Assembly (NCBI RefSeq): GCF_032854445.1 | Contig: NC_088301.1 | Coordinates: forward strand, 18,487,223-18,551,222 | Direction: 5' to 3' | Origin: Liolophura sinensis | Taxonomy: Eukaryota > Mollusca > Polyplacophora > Chitonida > Chitonidae | Length of the DNA stretch: 64,000 bases | Notes under the pieces: model-generated | Told to the model about the DNA's origin: nothing | The model's database searches: none | What the model saw: only the letters and a program-made list of their open reading frames with translations | Shown: in pieces, positions 10,881 to 22,612 of the stretch | Layout: each line of letters opens with the position of its first letter | Position numbering within the stretch: position 1 is the first letter of the stretch | Program-made: the position numbers and the translations under genes

Positions 10881-11784
10881 CTTATGTATGTGGTGGAACG
10901 AAAGAAGTCTTCGTTGCTTTGACGTGAATGTAGCGTCGTGAAACCATTTTTTATTTAACCCCAATACAATTACTAATGAAATTCTATCAATTAAATCTGT
11001 GTGAGGAATTGTAGTATGAGAATGGGGATTTCCCAAATAGAGACGCCCTTATGCCGTATGTGTATCTAAGCGTCTATATACGTGTATTGGAGACTATAGC
11101 AGGGCAGAAAACGTACCAAAATCAGGTATATATCACCTCGTGTAACAGACAAACGGACGGGTCCATACACTGATTATCTACTTAGAACAGGCTTTGTGCT
11201 TTTTTATCTTTTTCCACACAACATACAGAAACCTAAAACTATATATGTGATGTTGCAGTCGTATATTAGAACAAGCTTGATGCTTAGTTTTACAGCAGAG
11301 CCATTGCATAAACTTATATTTTCTAAGGTTCCAGCTGAATCCATTGAAGTCTCACTAAAAGTTTTCTTTCAACATGTACGCAGTGCTATACATATATTTA
11401 TAGGATATTTAAGGTAAAGTAGAAATACTACATAAATAGAGCATTTTTCACCAGAGCTTCAGGTACACGGGTTACCTTTACTGATTTAGTAGTCAACATT
11501 TCCAAAGAAATAGCCTGGATTGTCCCGGTAAACAATCTTTTTTTAATATCAAATATAAAACTAACACATTTTAACAGCTTAACACAAATATCTCATTTAT
11601 TTCGACTAGAGCTTAGCTTTCGGAAGTACTGTTGAGTACTCTAGAACTCATTCACCTCGTGTTGTCCTCATCTTCCGTTAATCCTCAGGTAATAGTTACT
11701 TCATATCACCTAGTTCCTTATGAGTTATGCGGAGTATCACGTCACAATTAACACTACTGTAAATACAATGTTAACGAAATGAAT

Positions 11785-11985
11785 CGACCAGCATCATGGT
11801 GGGAGGAAACCGGACAGAACCCAGGGGAAACGCACGATCATCCGCAGGTTGCAGGCAGACTTCCTAAGTACGGTCGGAGAGGAAGCCAGCATGAGCTGGA
11901 CTTGAACTCACATCGATCGCATAGGTGAGAGGCTCCCGGGTCATTACACTGCGCAAGTGCGCTAACCCACTGAGCCACGCAGGCC
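11785..11985 (-). repeat. SINE-1 copy, head intact, tail missing
   Basis: Minus strand. The inverse of GGGGCCTGCGTGGCTCAGTG and box B (GAGTTCAAGTCCAGC) are well preserved, but the copy stops at the GCTGGTCGATTC segment without the CGGCGTAAAAC tail. It lies in the gene B intron. Confidence 0.85.
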
Positions 11986-13385
11986 CCAGTTTGAAACATA
12001 CTTGTGTGCGTTAAAAACCAAAAAGATATACAGAATAAAAAGAGCAATTATAGACAAAATGTTTTGGATATGTATTTTTTAAACAATGATGTAACAAATG
12101 CAAGTAAAAAACAATTATGTTGCTAGCAAATGGGAAATGCTCTTGATTTGGAAAGAGGTTTTAAATCTAGCAAACTGTAATTTAGTCACTTGACTCAGTT
12201 CAAATGATAACTAAGGAAGTCTGTATACTCCCAAGTCGATGCGCCGGTTATTGTTTCTTGACTTATGGAACTATGGCCTTGTCCCTGCAGTGACCACGTT
12301 AAATAACTCTACTATAAAGGATTTCTGACAGGACAAGGCAGAAATACGTCTTTTAATATTGTTAAAATATGACAAAATTGATAACATTATAAGGTATATG
12401 TTTTACGTATGAAGACAATGGTTAACCAAATCTTTGACAGCTCATAGTGAAACACACATGCATATTTAGGTTAAAATATTGTTCTGCTTAACGTTGATCT
12501 TCATACAGCAAATGAAAAACACAGTGCCTTGTTTTAAAGGAAAAATTGCGGTTTTTGATCGAGAGTGCACTTTCGGTGGATTATTACTAAACGACCATTT
12601 CTTTTATGGCCATATAACTTTTATGGGTGCGAAGACCAAGTTTTATGCCTCTGATTCGAAATTTGAACAGAATTGTGCTGGGATTTTGATTTCTGAACTT
12701 TCTTATCGTACCTCTCTGGAGTCGATTCTCTGCCTTACTGACCAAAGCCTCAGTAAAGTTGTTTTTTGTGTTATAATTTTTACATTGCTTGCGTCTCTCA
12801 GCCATCAATAAAAGTGTAACCGTTTGCCAGCTGCCACACTGTGGTCGCTACTCTGGTTTTACTTAAGCCTATAAGTCTTTTATATTGTAATTGCTTTAAG
12901 TCTTTTATGTTATAATTATTGTCACGGAGCGTTCATTGCCGTTGACGCCTAGTGTACATCAAGTTCTAGGCCTGGATGCCTTTTATTTTGCCAAATTCTA
13001 TTTGCTGTAAGGTAATTTTACAAAACTTAAATCTATAACTATCGCAAGGCGAATGAAAAAAAACTTGCTGAAGAGAGAATATGGTCCGAGAAATTTAAGT
13101 CAAAATGGACGTAGTATCAAGATAAAATTAAGATGAAGCAAATTGCCTGTTAGGCCATATAACCATATAGCCATATATAAGTGCCAAGGAGGTCATTGGA
13201 TGGGGCGTAAATGTACTTTGTACAGGAGGCTGTAGACAATCTTTTGTACAAGTATTTACACATACATAAACAGTTTCTTTCGTTGTTAGCAAAGGGCTAA
13301 TACGAAATGAGATAAAAACATCTGCGCATTGTTTCACCTGTAGTTTTGACGTTGTAACCGAAGTTCTGTCCCGTACAAAACTTAC

Positions 13386-13535
13386 CTGTGTCACATTTCT
13401 CACCAACATATTCCGGTTTGCACCTGGGTGTTCTCTGTGGACAGTGCCCGGATATTGTGCTACATACAGTCGGTCCCTCCGCACAGTTCTCACATCTCTT
13501 CTCACAGTCTGGTCCATACGTCCCGGGGGTACATA
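13386..13535 (-). CDS. Receptor gene B, EGF-like exon 4
   Basis: Minus strand, 150 nt, acceptor ending CAG and donor GTAAGT, phase 1 in and out. It encodes a 50-residue EGF-like module: CTPGTYGPDCEKRCENCAEG, then PTVCSTISGHCPQRTPRC and KPEYVGEKCDTG. The eight-cysteine spacing and G-Y-G-P-x-C opening match the MEGF/Draper/scavenger-receptor F type of EGF repeat. It is the last EGF exon before the transmembrane exon. All cysteines are present and there are no stops. Confidence 0.85.
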
Positions 13536-14410
13536 CTGATACATACATCAACAACTGATAAAATAGGCCTACACATAGGCCATTTTCGATACGACCTCGA
13601 CACTGGGGAACGTAGAAACTACCAAACGCAATAAACAGAAAACGACTCTCAGGAAAATGATCACAGCAAAGTTTGTCTCATCATTTTTCCCTCACCAACT
13701 GGAAGACAATGCATTTTATAATTGAATAACGTATCTAGTACATAAATGATTCTGTTTTCTTAAAGACTCCAGCTTATCCATCTCGTGCATGCATAACAGT
13801 TTTATTTAGAATATGTTGTAAAGCAGCCTAGGAGTTTTTCTGCAACTGTATATTTGATTATTAACTTCTTACACACTTTTACACGATTAAAGAAAAACAT
13901 GTTTAGATATCAAAGGAATACTTTCCTAAAAAAATGTACTGTGTACGAGGGGCCCATACTTTGTGTACCAGCAATATGCAACTTGTCCAATGTTAAATGT
14001 GTACATAGTATGTACAACTGATACACTTTTCATTGTGCAATATATTTAGAGAGTACTGCAATGTTTTAGAGAGTGCTTCCTTCTATTATACGACCAGCAA
14101 ATATGAAAATAAATTTCTAATGTGCGTGCATTGTCTTGTAGTCAATTTCTAATTGTCGCTGGATTTCCCAAACGTACAGTTATAACACTTGACCAAAAAG
14201 CCACATCCAAATTCCAGGAAGGTTCTTGAAGAGGGGGGAAATGTACTTTCTAGAAGAGTCTCTAAACATTTGTTTGTACATGTACAGGTACACACCTTTA
14301 CAAGAAAATGTATGTGAACAGTTTTAATTCGCTAGGAACCAACGGCGTTTCACCTGTACTTTTGATTGCTTATAATTTCCTGTCAACGTTATTCCCTGTA
14401 TAACACTTAC
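13536..14410 (-). other. Intron between EGF exons 3 and 4 of gene B
   Basis: AT-rich, no exon. The part at 14120-14300 (CGCTGGATTTCCCAAACG and GAAGAGTCTCTAAACA) resembles 19690-19830. This shows that EGF exons were copied together with flanking intron. Confidence 0.5.
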
Positions 14411-14560
14411 CTGTGTCACATTTCAGACCAGAGTATCCCGCCATGCAGTTGGGTGTCCTTAGGGGGCAGTACCCGGTTGTTGAATTGCAGACATACGGTC
14501 CCTCAGTACAGTTCCCACATTTCTTCTCACAGTCTGGTCCATACCTACCGGGGACACATA
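14411..14560 (-). CDS. Receptor gene B, EGF-like exon 3
   Basis: Minus strand, 150 nt, CAG acceptor (ATGTTTCAG), donor GTAAGT, phase 1-1. Module VCVPGRYGPDCEKKCGNC, then TEGPYVCNSTTGYCPLRTPN and CMAGYSGLKCDT. It is very close to exon 2 (14851-15000), from which it differs by about a dozen residues. The phase-symmetric exon can be added or skipped without a frameshift. Confidence 0.88.
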
Positions 14561-14850
14561 CTGAAACATACGCAGTCAATAACTCATACAATTTGCCTAC
14601 AAATGGGCATTTTGCGATATGACTGGGACACATATCTAGTGTAATATAGATAGAAATTTACCAAACTCAGTGAACAGGAAACGACGCTCAGGAAATGTTA
14701 TTATCTAATCATTTGTTTGTACATGTACAGGCATGCCTTTACAAGAAAATGTATGTGAACAGTTTTAATTCGCTAATACCCAACGGCGTTTCACCTGTGC
14801 TTTTGATTGCTTATGATTTCTCGTCAACATTATTCCCTTATAACACTTAC

Positions 14851-15000
14851 CTGTGTCACATTTCAGACCAGAGTATCCCTCCATGCACTTGGGTGTCCTC
14901 AGGGGACAGTGCCCAGTTGTTAAACTACAGACAGATGGTCCCTCAGTACAGTTCCCACATTTCTTCTCACAGTCTGGTCCATACGTCCCGGGGGCACATA
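14851..15000 (-). CDS. Receptor gene B, EGF-like exon 2
   Basis: Minus strand, 150 nt, acceptor GTGTGTATCAG, donor GTAAGT, phase 1-1. Module VCAPGTYGPDCEKKCGNC, then TEGPSVCSLTTGHCPLRTPK and CMEGYSGLKCDT. All cysteines are present. It is the tandem partner of exon 3. Confidence 0.88.
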
Positions 15001-15412
15001 CTGATACACACAATAAATAACTCATACAACAGATATACAAATGGACATTTTGCGATATGACGGCGACACTTATCTATGTAATATAGATAGAAATTTACCA
15101 AACACAGTGAACAAGAAACGACACCCAAGAAAAGTGATTCGCCGAAGCATCACAGCGACAATAATATGATATTTTGTATTTATTTCCCATGCAGTAATTA
15201 GAAGACAATACTAGAATCTTTAATATTTGAATAATATATCTAATACGCGTAGACTTTTATGTTTTAATCCCACCTGCTCATTTATCTTTTGCATACATAA
15301 CTGTTTTATTTGACATATGTCATGAAATATATGACACAGCCGACATAAGACAAAATATGTTTATACCAGTCACCTTTTTATCTAAAACTTCAAAACAGTA
15401 ATAGGAATAGTT

Positions 15413-15772
15413 TGTACTGAAGTCCCGTTGAGTGTAATACACTTGACATTCTGATCGAACATAGCTTGGATTAGATCTACCAGTCACCTGATGTCCCGTC
15501 GAGCGTGATACACATGACATTCTGATCTGAACATAGCTTGGATTAGACCTACCGGTCACCTGATGTCCCGTTGAGTGTGATACACATGCCATTCTGATCT
15601 GAACATAGCTTGGATTAGACCTACCAGTCACCTGATGTCCCTTCGAGTGTGATACACATGACATTCTGATCTGAACATAGCTTGCATTAGACCTACCAGT
15701 CACCTATTGTCCCGTTGAGTGTGATACACATGACATTCTGATTTGAGCATAGCTTGGATTAGACCTACAGCA
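15413..15772. repeat. 72-bp tandem repeat, five copies
   Basis: GTCACCTGATGTCCCGT recurs at 15483, 15555, 15627 and 15699, exactly 72 bp apart, with AACATAGCTTGGATTAGACC in each unit. Because 72 is a multiple of three, a minus-strand frame stays open and reads a 24-residue repeat. There are no splice sites or conserved start, so it is treated as an intronic minisatellite of gene B. The last unit merges with an intron block also found at 20.70 and 38.40 kb. Confidence 0.85.
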
Positions 15773-16743
15773 AATCACAACATTGTTATATTTGTCCAAA
15801 AACTGGCAAATATAGCTGAACATAGTGAAACAGTAGCAAACTGGACTGTAAGTTCGAATAACCTATTGCGGATAGCAGAGGTTGCAAAGGGGCGCTTCAC
15901 TCCCGTCATTTGCAGTAGAAGCGAAAGCTGTTTCTTTACACATCAAAACGCCCTTATCACAGCCAGCTTATTTTATGTTTCTTTCTTTGTGCCCTTTGAC
16001 ATTTGTCACTATGAGGCGGCATTTATAATACATATATTGATATTTTCCCATTTTTTATTCCCTGCACTTCTGAAGGCTTGCAAACATTGAGTATATGCAA
16101 ATTAGAGATAGAGTGATGAGAAACCAAAGGAGGCTATATGATTGCAAAGTGTTTTATATCCATTGTCTCAGGCATCAATGAAAATTTTTGACTGTATATT
16201 ATATGAACGCGTCCGAGTTTCATACTTCCTTGTTTCTTTTGTTGGTGTATTAAACACTGCTTTTGAAGTTAGTCTTGTCATTATGGCCATGGTACGTCCA
16301 TTACGGCCAATGATTGGTATGCGTCTGTTTCGAGTTCTAGATTCGTGGAATTTTTTAAAATTTCCACAGCCTTTGTCGTGAGGTAAATTCCCGAAACTTA
16401 AATATATAACTGACGCAAGACAAGTGAAGAGAGAATATAACCTTTGAATTTTAAATCAAAATGGGCATACAAGTAATGTTAAAGATACTGAATGTTAAAA
16501 TGAAGAAGAAACAAACACATGCTAGGTGATAAGAAATATTGCTGTGGACTTAACTGTCCGTCGTTCCTGCTGGACTAAGGCACATCAAAAACAAGTGTTG
16601 AATGTCTGTTAAAGACACCGTCATATAATCACGGTATAATTCCTAAGACAATTCCTCAAATACCAAAATCAGGGATTTTGGGAAAGGGATATTATCCTAA
16701 GAATTTGACGGCATAAAGGAAGCCGATGTTAAGCAACGAATAG

Positions 16744-16859
16744 GGACCTATGTGGTTCAGATGGTTAGCGCGCTAGCGTAGCGTAATGACCCAGGCGCCT
16801 CTAACCAATGTGGTCACTGTGCGTTCAAGTCCAGCTTATGGCATAACACACCAATCAAA
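16744..16859 (+). repeat. SINE-1 relic, body deleted
   Basis: Keeps the head (GTGGTTCAGATGGTTAGCGC), box B (TGCGTTCAAGTCCAGC) and the tail ACACACCAATCAAATG, but lacks most of the body. Plus strand, in the gene B intron. Confidence 0.8.
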
Positions 16860-18394
16860 TGTGAAAGGTCAGGTTATATTTTTGTGATTGTATGTACATA
16901 TAAATAGCGTTTTTGCTAATGCAAGGGAGAGCACTCCACATATGTGCGCTACCGTTCTTAAGCTGTCCCCCGTTTCTTGTGGCTCTGTATTGTAGTTTTG
17001 GCGATCGTTTGTGTTGGAGATAATTTTCTCTAAGGCGAAACAACCAGCTATGTTGTATGTCAAGGTTGTGTATGCGGTACACAGCGTATGAGAGCTGAAT
17101 TCTGTATGGACGGACACATGATGTGGTTAGTTGAGCTGGAACTTGTGGTGAAAATTCAGATGTAGTAAAAGTCGGTGTACCATAGTACAGGTTTGTACAT
17201 TTTATTGGTATGAACTGTGGACATAACGGATTATAGTTCAGACAATCTTGTTGTCACATGAGCTTGTTAGATGTAACTGGCAATGGATGTTGTATAGTGC
17301 CATTGGAGAGAATAGATTATTCATAACTGTTGTGTGTAATTACATACTATAGTACATATATTCTGTGTGGCAGATAGTAATTTAGCGTATGCAGGATAAT
17401 TATGACCAGAGGCATATGTAAAACTTGTATGTTAAGTTTGGTGATGTTACGATTGTCTGTATGCTGTGAGAAGTGTAAAAACATGTAACATATACGTGGT
17501 AATACCAAGGTGGTTCATACATGTAGTATCAGAGGACATTAGGTTGTAATGTTGATACACGTTCAAAGTTAGACTAAGTAAGGTACCGGAGTAACGTATC
17601 AACACCCGTCGTAACATTATAATGTTATGTGCAGCACAATAGTTGGAGGATAGTTGTAGTTGCTTAATTTTGGATACTGTTAATGATTGCGACAAGTACA
17701 ATTGTTGTTGCATTTTTTTGCATGTTTGAATTTTGGTATTTTTTCTAGTTTTTGTGTTTGTACTGAGGAAGGCTTATACAGCTTATTTTACCATGTCACG
17801 ACATGACCATTGAAGTATGGAGTATACGATAGCAGCAGTGATCAAGCAGATAAAGTTGGCCTGGTCGACTAAGGAATTTGACTAGTGAGGACAGGTTATG
17901 TGTGGTTTTAAAGACCTGCAATAATCTTAGTATTGTATTATATGTGTTCATGGCCAAGATATAGGAGTGCTAATGGTTACAGATGGTGTAGGTGGTATTA
18001 ATAGCCATTACAATATTGTATTAAAATCAGAACAGGGATGCCATTCTCGACATACTATATGTGAATACATGTGGAGGGACTTATTGTAACAACATTATAC
18101 GAATACCAGATTGCTGCCAAGGCTACATGTACATGTGAGCTACTTATCTGTATTGGTTTGTATGTTGCAGAGCTCTTCCCTGGTTCCTTTTGGACATTGG
18201 AATACATTTTGAACTTGCAATGCAGTGTTTGAGGATCAGTTGTTCTTAGCAAATGCTGATTCCGGGCTCAGCCCTTCCTCTCATCTTTACACAAAGACAG
18301 ACAGAAAGGAAACAACGAATGTTTAGTTTGGCCTATTCCGTCGGCTAAGCCTGTTACATCAACCCCATGCCAATAAACGCTTTTCTTCATTTCG

Positions 18395-18738
18395 CAGATC
18401 GGGACCGGTAGATCTAGGATCAATCCTTGATCGAGTCACACCTAAGACTTTAAAAGAGGAAGTTGTAACTTCCTCGCTTGGCGTTCAGCATGAAGGGGAT
18501 AATGCAACGACTGGTTGACCCGTATCAGTATAATGGCTCGGGCGGGGCGGCTTACTTGCCTTCGGTAAGTCGTCTCAGTGAAGCAGTACTAAACAAAAAA
18601 GAGCGGTGGAAATCCGTCCTGCAAAAAGGAGGCACATTACACGTACATGCACTCTAATGATTATTTCGTCGTCATATGACTGAAAAATTGTTGAGTACGA
18701 CGTTAAACCCCAAGCACTCACTCACTCACTCATTTTGC
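18395..18738 (+). repeat. SINE-2 copy, 5' truncated
   Basis: Starts inside the head (GATCGGGACCGGTAGATCTA) and runs through CGAGTCACACCTAAGACTTT and GGTTGACCCGTATCAGTA to GAGTACGACGTTAAACCCCA and (ACTC)n. A near twin of 8113-8490. Confidence 0.88.
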
Positions 18739-19228
18739 AGACGAGCTGTCACTGTGAGCAGGTTTACAATCAACCTGAGTGACAGGGGGACGATTTCCAA
18801 TCTAGTTGCACCGGATTCTTTTTACATTTAAGATTCATGTTTTCCTACCACTACGGATCATTCACCATTGATTGCATCACACTCGGTTTTGTGTAGTTTG
18901 ATAATAAATATATTGATACTTTCCGACTTTGTATTCCGTGCACTTCTGGTGAAGTTCGCAAAAGGATTGCAGATATTTGGTGTATGCAAAATAGAGATAG
19001 AGACATGGGAAACCAAAGGAGGCTATATGATTGTAAAGTGTTTATATCAATTGCTTCTGTCAGGAATAACCAGTAATTTCTTCAATGGTCCATTTCGTGC
19101 GAAATGGTTAAAATTTTAATATGCCACCCGTACTTTGCTCTGTTGTATTATTGAAAATGGTATGTACATCCCGGAGAGAAGTAAATGTAGCATTTCTTTG
19201 TAACAGGCTAAAACATTCTCAGAGTAAC

Positions 19229-19376
19229 TTGTGTCACATTTCGCAGGTGGGTATCCCGACTTGAAAATCAGCCTTCTCTGTGGACAGTGCTCGGATGCTG
19301 TGTTACCGAGAGACGGGCATCAGTACAGCTCCCGAATCTCGTCTTACAGTCCGGTCCATACGCCCCGTGGTTACAC
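19229..19376 (-). pseudogene. Decayed EGF-like exon of gene B
   Basis: Minus strand. Aligns along its length with the 150-nt EGF exons (CGTATGGACCGGACTGTAAG, GTCCACAGAGAAGGC, AAATGTGACAC). The CAG acceptor is gone (CTTTGTGTAACC), there is a frameshift in the middle and a TGA follows the HREG position, and two cysteines are lost. It could not be spliced in and read. A remnant from expansion of the EGF array. Confidence 0.75.
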
Positions 19377-19974
19377 AAAGTTATATAAGCGAAATAAGGA
19401 ATCAAAACATATTTTGACACAAACAGAATACTCTATACAGTACTGTAAAACTATACTGTGAACAAGTTGTTCACAGTATCGTAGGAGAAATGGACATTCT
19501 CATAAGTTTGTGTATTAGCACTAAACAGAGAAATTTTCAATGTTATCGGTATACAAATTACGTAGCACTGATATACATGTCATTGTGGATGGCCAACATT
19601 TTTATGCCGTTGTTTCAAGATGGTACTGCATTCAGCTGTCCGATGAGCAAATAAAAGAATAAAGCTTAAGTGTATGTATATAATCCCGTAGTCTATTTCC
19701 ACCTGTCACTGGATTTGTAAAACTTACAGTTATATCATTAAACCGTAAAAGGCATATCCCGATTACAGGAGTCTCCTTAGATAGGACGTATATGTACTTT
19801 CCAGAAGAGTCTCTAAACAACGTTGTGTACTAATATTTAAATATACGTGAATGGTTTTGTTTCGCTGAAAAATGTGGCTGTTACAAAATAAGCTGGCAAA
19901 TTCGAACTGCGTTTCACTTTTACTGTTGATTTCTTATGATTTCACGTCAATGTCACTCCCTGTATAAATCTCAC

Positions 19975-20124
19975 CTGTGTCACATCTCTCACCAACATAA
20001 CCCGGCCTACATCGGGGTATTTTCTGGAGACAGAAGCCGGATATTGTGTTACAGGCAGACGGTCCATCAGCACAGTTCCCACATGTGTTCTCACAATCTG
20101 TTCCATACGTCCCGGGGGTACACA
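19975..20124 (-). CDS. Receptor gene B, EGF-like exon 1
   Basis: Minus strand, 150 nt, CAG acceptor (TATGTATCAG), donor GTGAGA, phase 1-1. Module CTPGTYGTDCENTCGNCADG, then PSACNTISGFCLQKIPRC and RPGYVGERCDTG. First EGF module after the lectin exons. All cysteines are in place. Confidence 0.85.
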
Positions 20125-20842
20125 CTGATACATACATAACAAATAACTGATATTGGTGAGTTACACATTGGTAATTTTCACTACGACGTAGACATAAATC
20201 TATAGGGAACATAGACAGAAATCCTCCCTCCAACAGCGAGAAGACAATGCCTTTCATTCGTGTAATCGAATAATGTATCGAATTCGTTTTTTTTTTTACT
20301 TAAGCTCATCCATATCATACATCCACAACCGCTTTCTTCAGATTAGAGTAAAATATTCATAGACATTTTTTTTGACATTAAATTGTTTTCCTTTTATTAA
20401 TAATGCGATAATTAACGGTAACATTCTATGATATATGACACAACTGGGTGAAGACTGGCCACGTCTCTGTTTCGACAATGTTAAAACTGTACGTGTACAA
20501 CTGTAAACATACTCCGCCACTTTGATATTGTACAATGATTGCATAAAAGCACCACTGTGTTTGGGCTTGAGTTTAACGTTACCACACAGGAAAAATCGTC
20601 CCATACCTGTGGCCTTTTTTCAAACACAAAAGGATAAAAAAAAAACATTTTGCCACTGTATGATCTGCATGAAATTAGAGAATATGTTTTCACCATGACT
20701 TGCATTAGACCTGCAGTAATGACAGTATATCTTTATATTTTGCCAAAAACTGGCATCATGAAAAGAACATACTGAAACAGTAACAAAATGAACTGTACAT
20801 TCTTACTGATGGCAATGACGTATTCCGGATAAGTAAGGTTAC
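20125..20842 (-). other. Gene B intron up to the Tc1 insertion
   Basis: No exon seen. The last 140 bases (GACCTGCAGTAATGACAG, CCAAAAACTGGCATCATG, ACAGTAACAAAATGAACTGT) are paralogous to 15755-15870 and 38400-38540. Confidence 0.5.
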
Positions 20843-20844
20843 TA

Positions 20845-22301
20845 TACTATCCAAAAAAAGAAACGCATAACCCGGTTTTTTGCGGAGGTGATGCAGTCTT
20901 TTCAATTATGCATAACTAAATAAGAATTGCTATTCTGCAAATATTTTTTCACACAAATTAAGGAAGGTTCCATATCTAGACAACAAGGCCATCAACTTGA
21001 GGTAAGACACTCACAATGAGTCTCCCACTTGAGTGGAATGTCAGTATGTGTTGTGACCACCACGGGCACGAATAACAGTTCTGCAACTTGCTCTTGAAGC
21101 GTTTGGGGTTGAGGTTGACGTTGGCGTAGACGTCGATCAAGTTCATCCCACAGATGCTCAATTGGGTTAAGATCCGGGGAACGGGACGGCCAGGGTAGCA
21201 CATTTACATTGTTTTCGGCGAGGAAGTCCCTTGTGACACGTGCCGTGTGCGGTCTGGCGTTGTCCTGCTGGAACAACTCCCGCTGAACGTCAATGACAGG
21301 TAAGAGGTGTGGCTGCAGGATGGTGTCTCGGTAGCGTACGGCCGTAAGATTTCCCTGAACGTGGACAAGATTTGTACGACCAGTATACGATATTGCTGCC
21401 CACATCATCACACTCCCTCCACCAAATCTGTCCACTTGGCGTACGCAGTTAGGGGCATAACGTTCGTGAGCACGTCTGTAAACCCGGTTTCTACCATCAC
21501 GTCTCTGCAATAGGAATCTGGACTCATCACTGAACCAAATGCGTCGCCAGTTGCGTAGATTCCATGCAGTCGCGTTGTTACACCATTGGAGGCGATTGGC
21601 GCGATAGTGAGGACGCAGCACGATCCCAACATAGGGCCTCCTGGCCCTCAGTCCATGTTCCCTCAGCCTGTTCCGCACTGTCTGACCCGATATCCTCCTC
21701 AGTCCCGGTATGCTGGTTGCTGTGCTTTCAGCTGTAGCACAACGGTCACGCAAATGGAGGACCCTTATGTAGCGATCTTGGGCTGCTGTAGTGACACGTG
21801 GTCGACCTGAACGCCGACGGTCATTTGTTGTCCCAGTATTGTTGTAGCGGGCAGCAAGCCGTGAAATCGTGCTCTGGCTGACGTGTAGACGCCTAGAAAT
21901 GGACGATTGGGACTCTCCAGCTTGAAGTCTTCCAATGGCAATATTTCTTGTGACAGTGTCAAGACGTGGCATGTTAAATCAGCTTGAAAACACCACTTGA
22001 AAGACGCCGATTTCCGGCCCGAAGTTGCGGTTTTATAGTCACACACTGCATGCTTTCCATGCGTAAGTTCGGCGTGTAAGACTGCACGTGATGCAGTGTG
22101 GTTCTGTATTTTTTACTTCTTCCAAAAACGGCCTCCAAACTCAACATTTTCAACCAAGAAATGTTTTGAGGAATAAAATGTGTGCTAACTGTGACTATTA
22201 ACAATATTAAAACACATTTTGCCCATGAAATGAAGACAAAATGTATTTATTTCATTTTAAAATAAAACAAAACACCTATGCGTTTCTTTTTTTGGATAGT
22301 A
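20845..22301 (-). mobile_element. Tc1 family DNA transposon, copy 1 (internally deleted)
   Basis: 1457 bp. Perfect 25-bp terminal inverted repeats begin TACTATCCAAAAAAAGAAAC and end in GCATA, flanked by TA on both sides (20843-20844 and 22302-22303), the target duplication of Tc1/mariner elements. It contains a transposase frame on the minus strand. Compared with copy 2 (34800-36333) it lacks 76 bp at the 21083/21084 junction and one A in the left terminal A-run. It sits in the gene B intron between the lectin and first EGF exons. Confidence 0.95.
20992..21972 (-). pseudogene. Tc1 transposase, 3' frameshifted by deletion
   Basis: 326-residue frame. The N-terminal helix-turn-helix region (SQSSISRRLHVSQSTISRLA) is followed by the basic GRPR motif (RRRSGRPRVTT) and a DDE domain with WFSDESRF, QQDNARPHTA and SPDLNPIEHLWDE, where the second D and the E are 34 residues apart. 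A 76-bp deletion after LQEQVA shifts the frame, so the last 35 residues are foreign and the normal C-terminus (see 34967-36004) is lost. The catalytic residues come before the break. Probably not fully functional. Confidence 0.92.
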
Positions 22302-22405
22302 TACTTGCTTTGATTCTTGTCACATGTCACATTACACTGAATCGTTCTCATGCAATTAACTATCATACATGTAGATGGTGTAAGTCGTGTTCTTAGATAA
22401 CTTAC

Positions 22406-22612
22406 CGAAAATCTGCACCTCACACAGACTAAGGTATGGAGAATTAGTTATAATAATCTTCACCGTGTCCCCAAATACAGGACCACCATTACAAACTCCG
22501 TCGATGATCTCCCCGGGACCCGTTGGGGCTGTGGGATTGTCCTGGTAACAGATTTTGTAATTCTGGGAGGAGTTACCCACGGAGAGAGTGAAGCCGTTAA
22601 GTCGGGTGCCAC
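22406..22612 (-). CDS. Receptor gene B, F5/8 type C lectin exon, second half
   Basis: Minus strand, 207 nt, acceptor TGTTTTAG, donor GTAAGT, phase 1-1. Continues the lectin domain from 24254-24487: CGTRLNGFTLSVGNSSQNYK, then ICYQDNPTAPTG, GVCNGGPVFGDTVKIIIT and SLCEVQIFG. RL-GF-L-VGN, CYQD and the closing LCEVQI-G strand are typical of F5/8C domains of the fucolectin-tachylectin-pentraxin (FTP) kind. A fucose-binding His/Arg set was not clearly identified, so ligand specificity is unknown. Confidence 0.85.

Larger units (their letters stand above)
9130..13385 (-). other. Gene B intron between the last EGF exon and the transmembrane exon
   Basis: A 4.3-kb intron holding a SINE-1 copy (9428-9685), a plus-strand tail relic (10254-10334), a Penelope-like reverse transcriptase fragment (10728-10880) and another SINE-1 (11785-11985). 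The segments 10881-11784 and 11986-13385 show no exon. An open frame at 12479-12811 has no recognisable motif. Around 13010-13110 a block (AAAACTTAAATCTATAACT, GCTGAAGAGAGAATAT) recurs at 16390-16460 and 37135-37200. Confidence 0.55.
14280..15090. repeat. Tandem duplication of an EGF exon cassette (440-bp period)
   Basis: 14280-14650 and 14715-15090 align along their length, exon and intron alike: AAGAAAATGTATGTGAACAG, TTTTAATTCGCTA, GGCGTTTCACCTGT and the exon itself. The exon starts (14411, 14851) are 440 apart. Similarity continues in the non-coding part, so the duplication is recent. Confidence 0.85.
15773..19228 (-). other. Large gene B intron with internal duplications
   Basis: 15755-15935 (CCAAAAACTGGCAAATATAG, CTGTAAGTTCG, GCGCTTCACTCCCGTCATTT) matches 20701-20842 plus 22304-22345, and also 38400-38590. 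The block 15945-16190 matches 18865-19085 (ATATATTGATA-TTTCC, GAAACCAAAGGAGGCTATAT, GATTG-AAAGTGTTT). These show repeated copying of exon-plus-intron cassettes. No extra intact EGF exon was found here. The 17.1-18.3 kb part is plain. Confidence 0.55.

Noticed and set aside
12479-12811. 110-codon plus-strand frame
   Set aside because: No motif. It is antisense within a gene B intron, with no paralogous copy of the frame.
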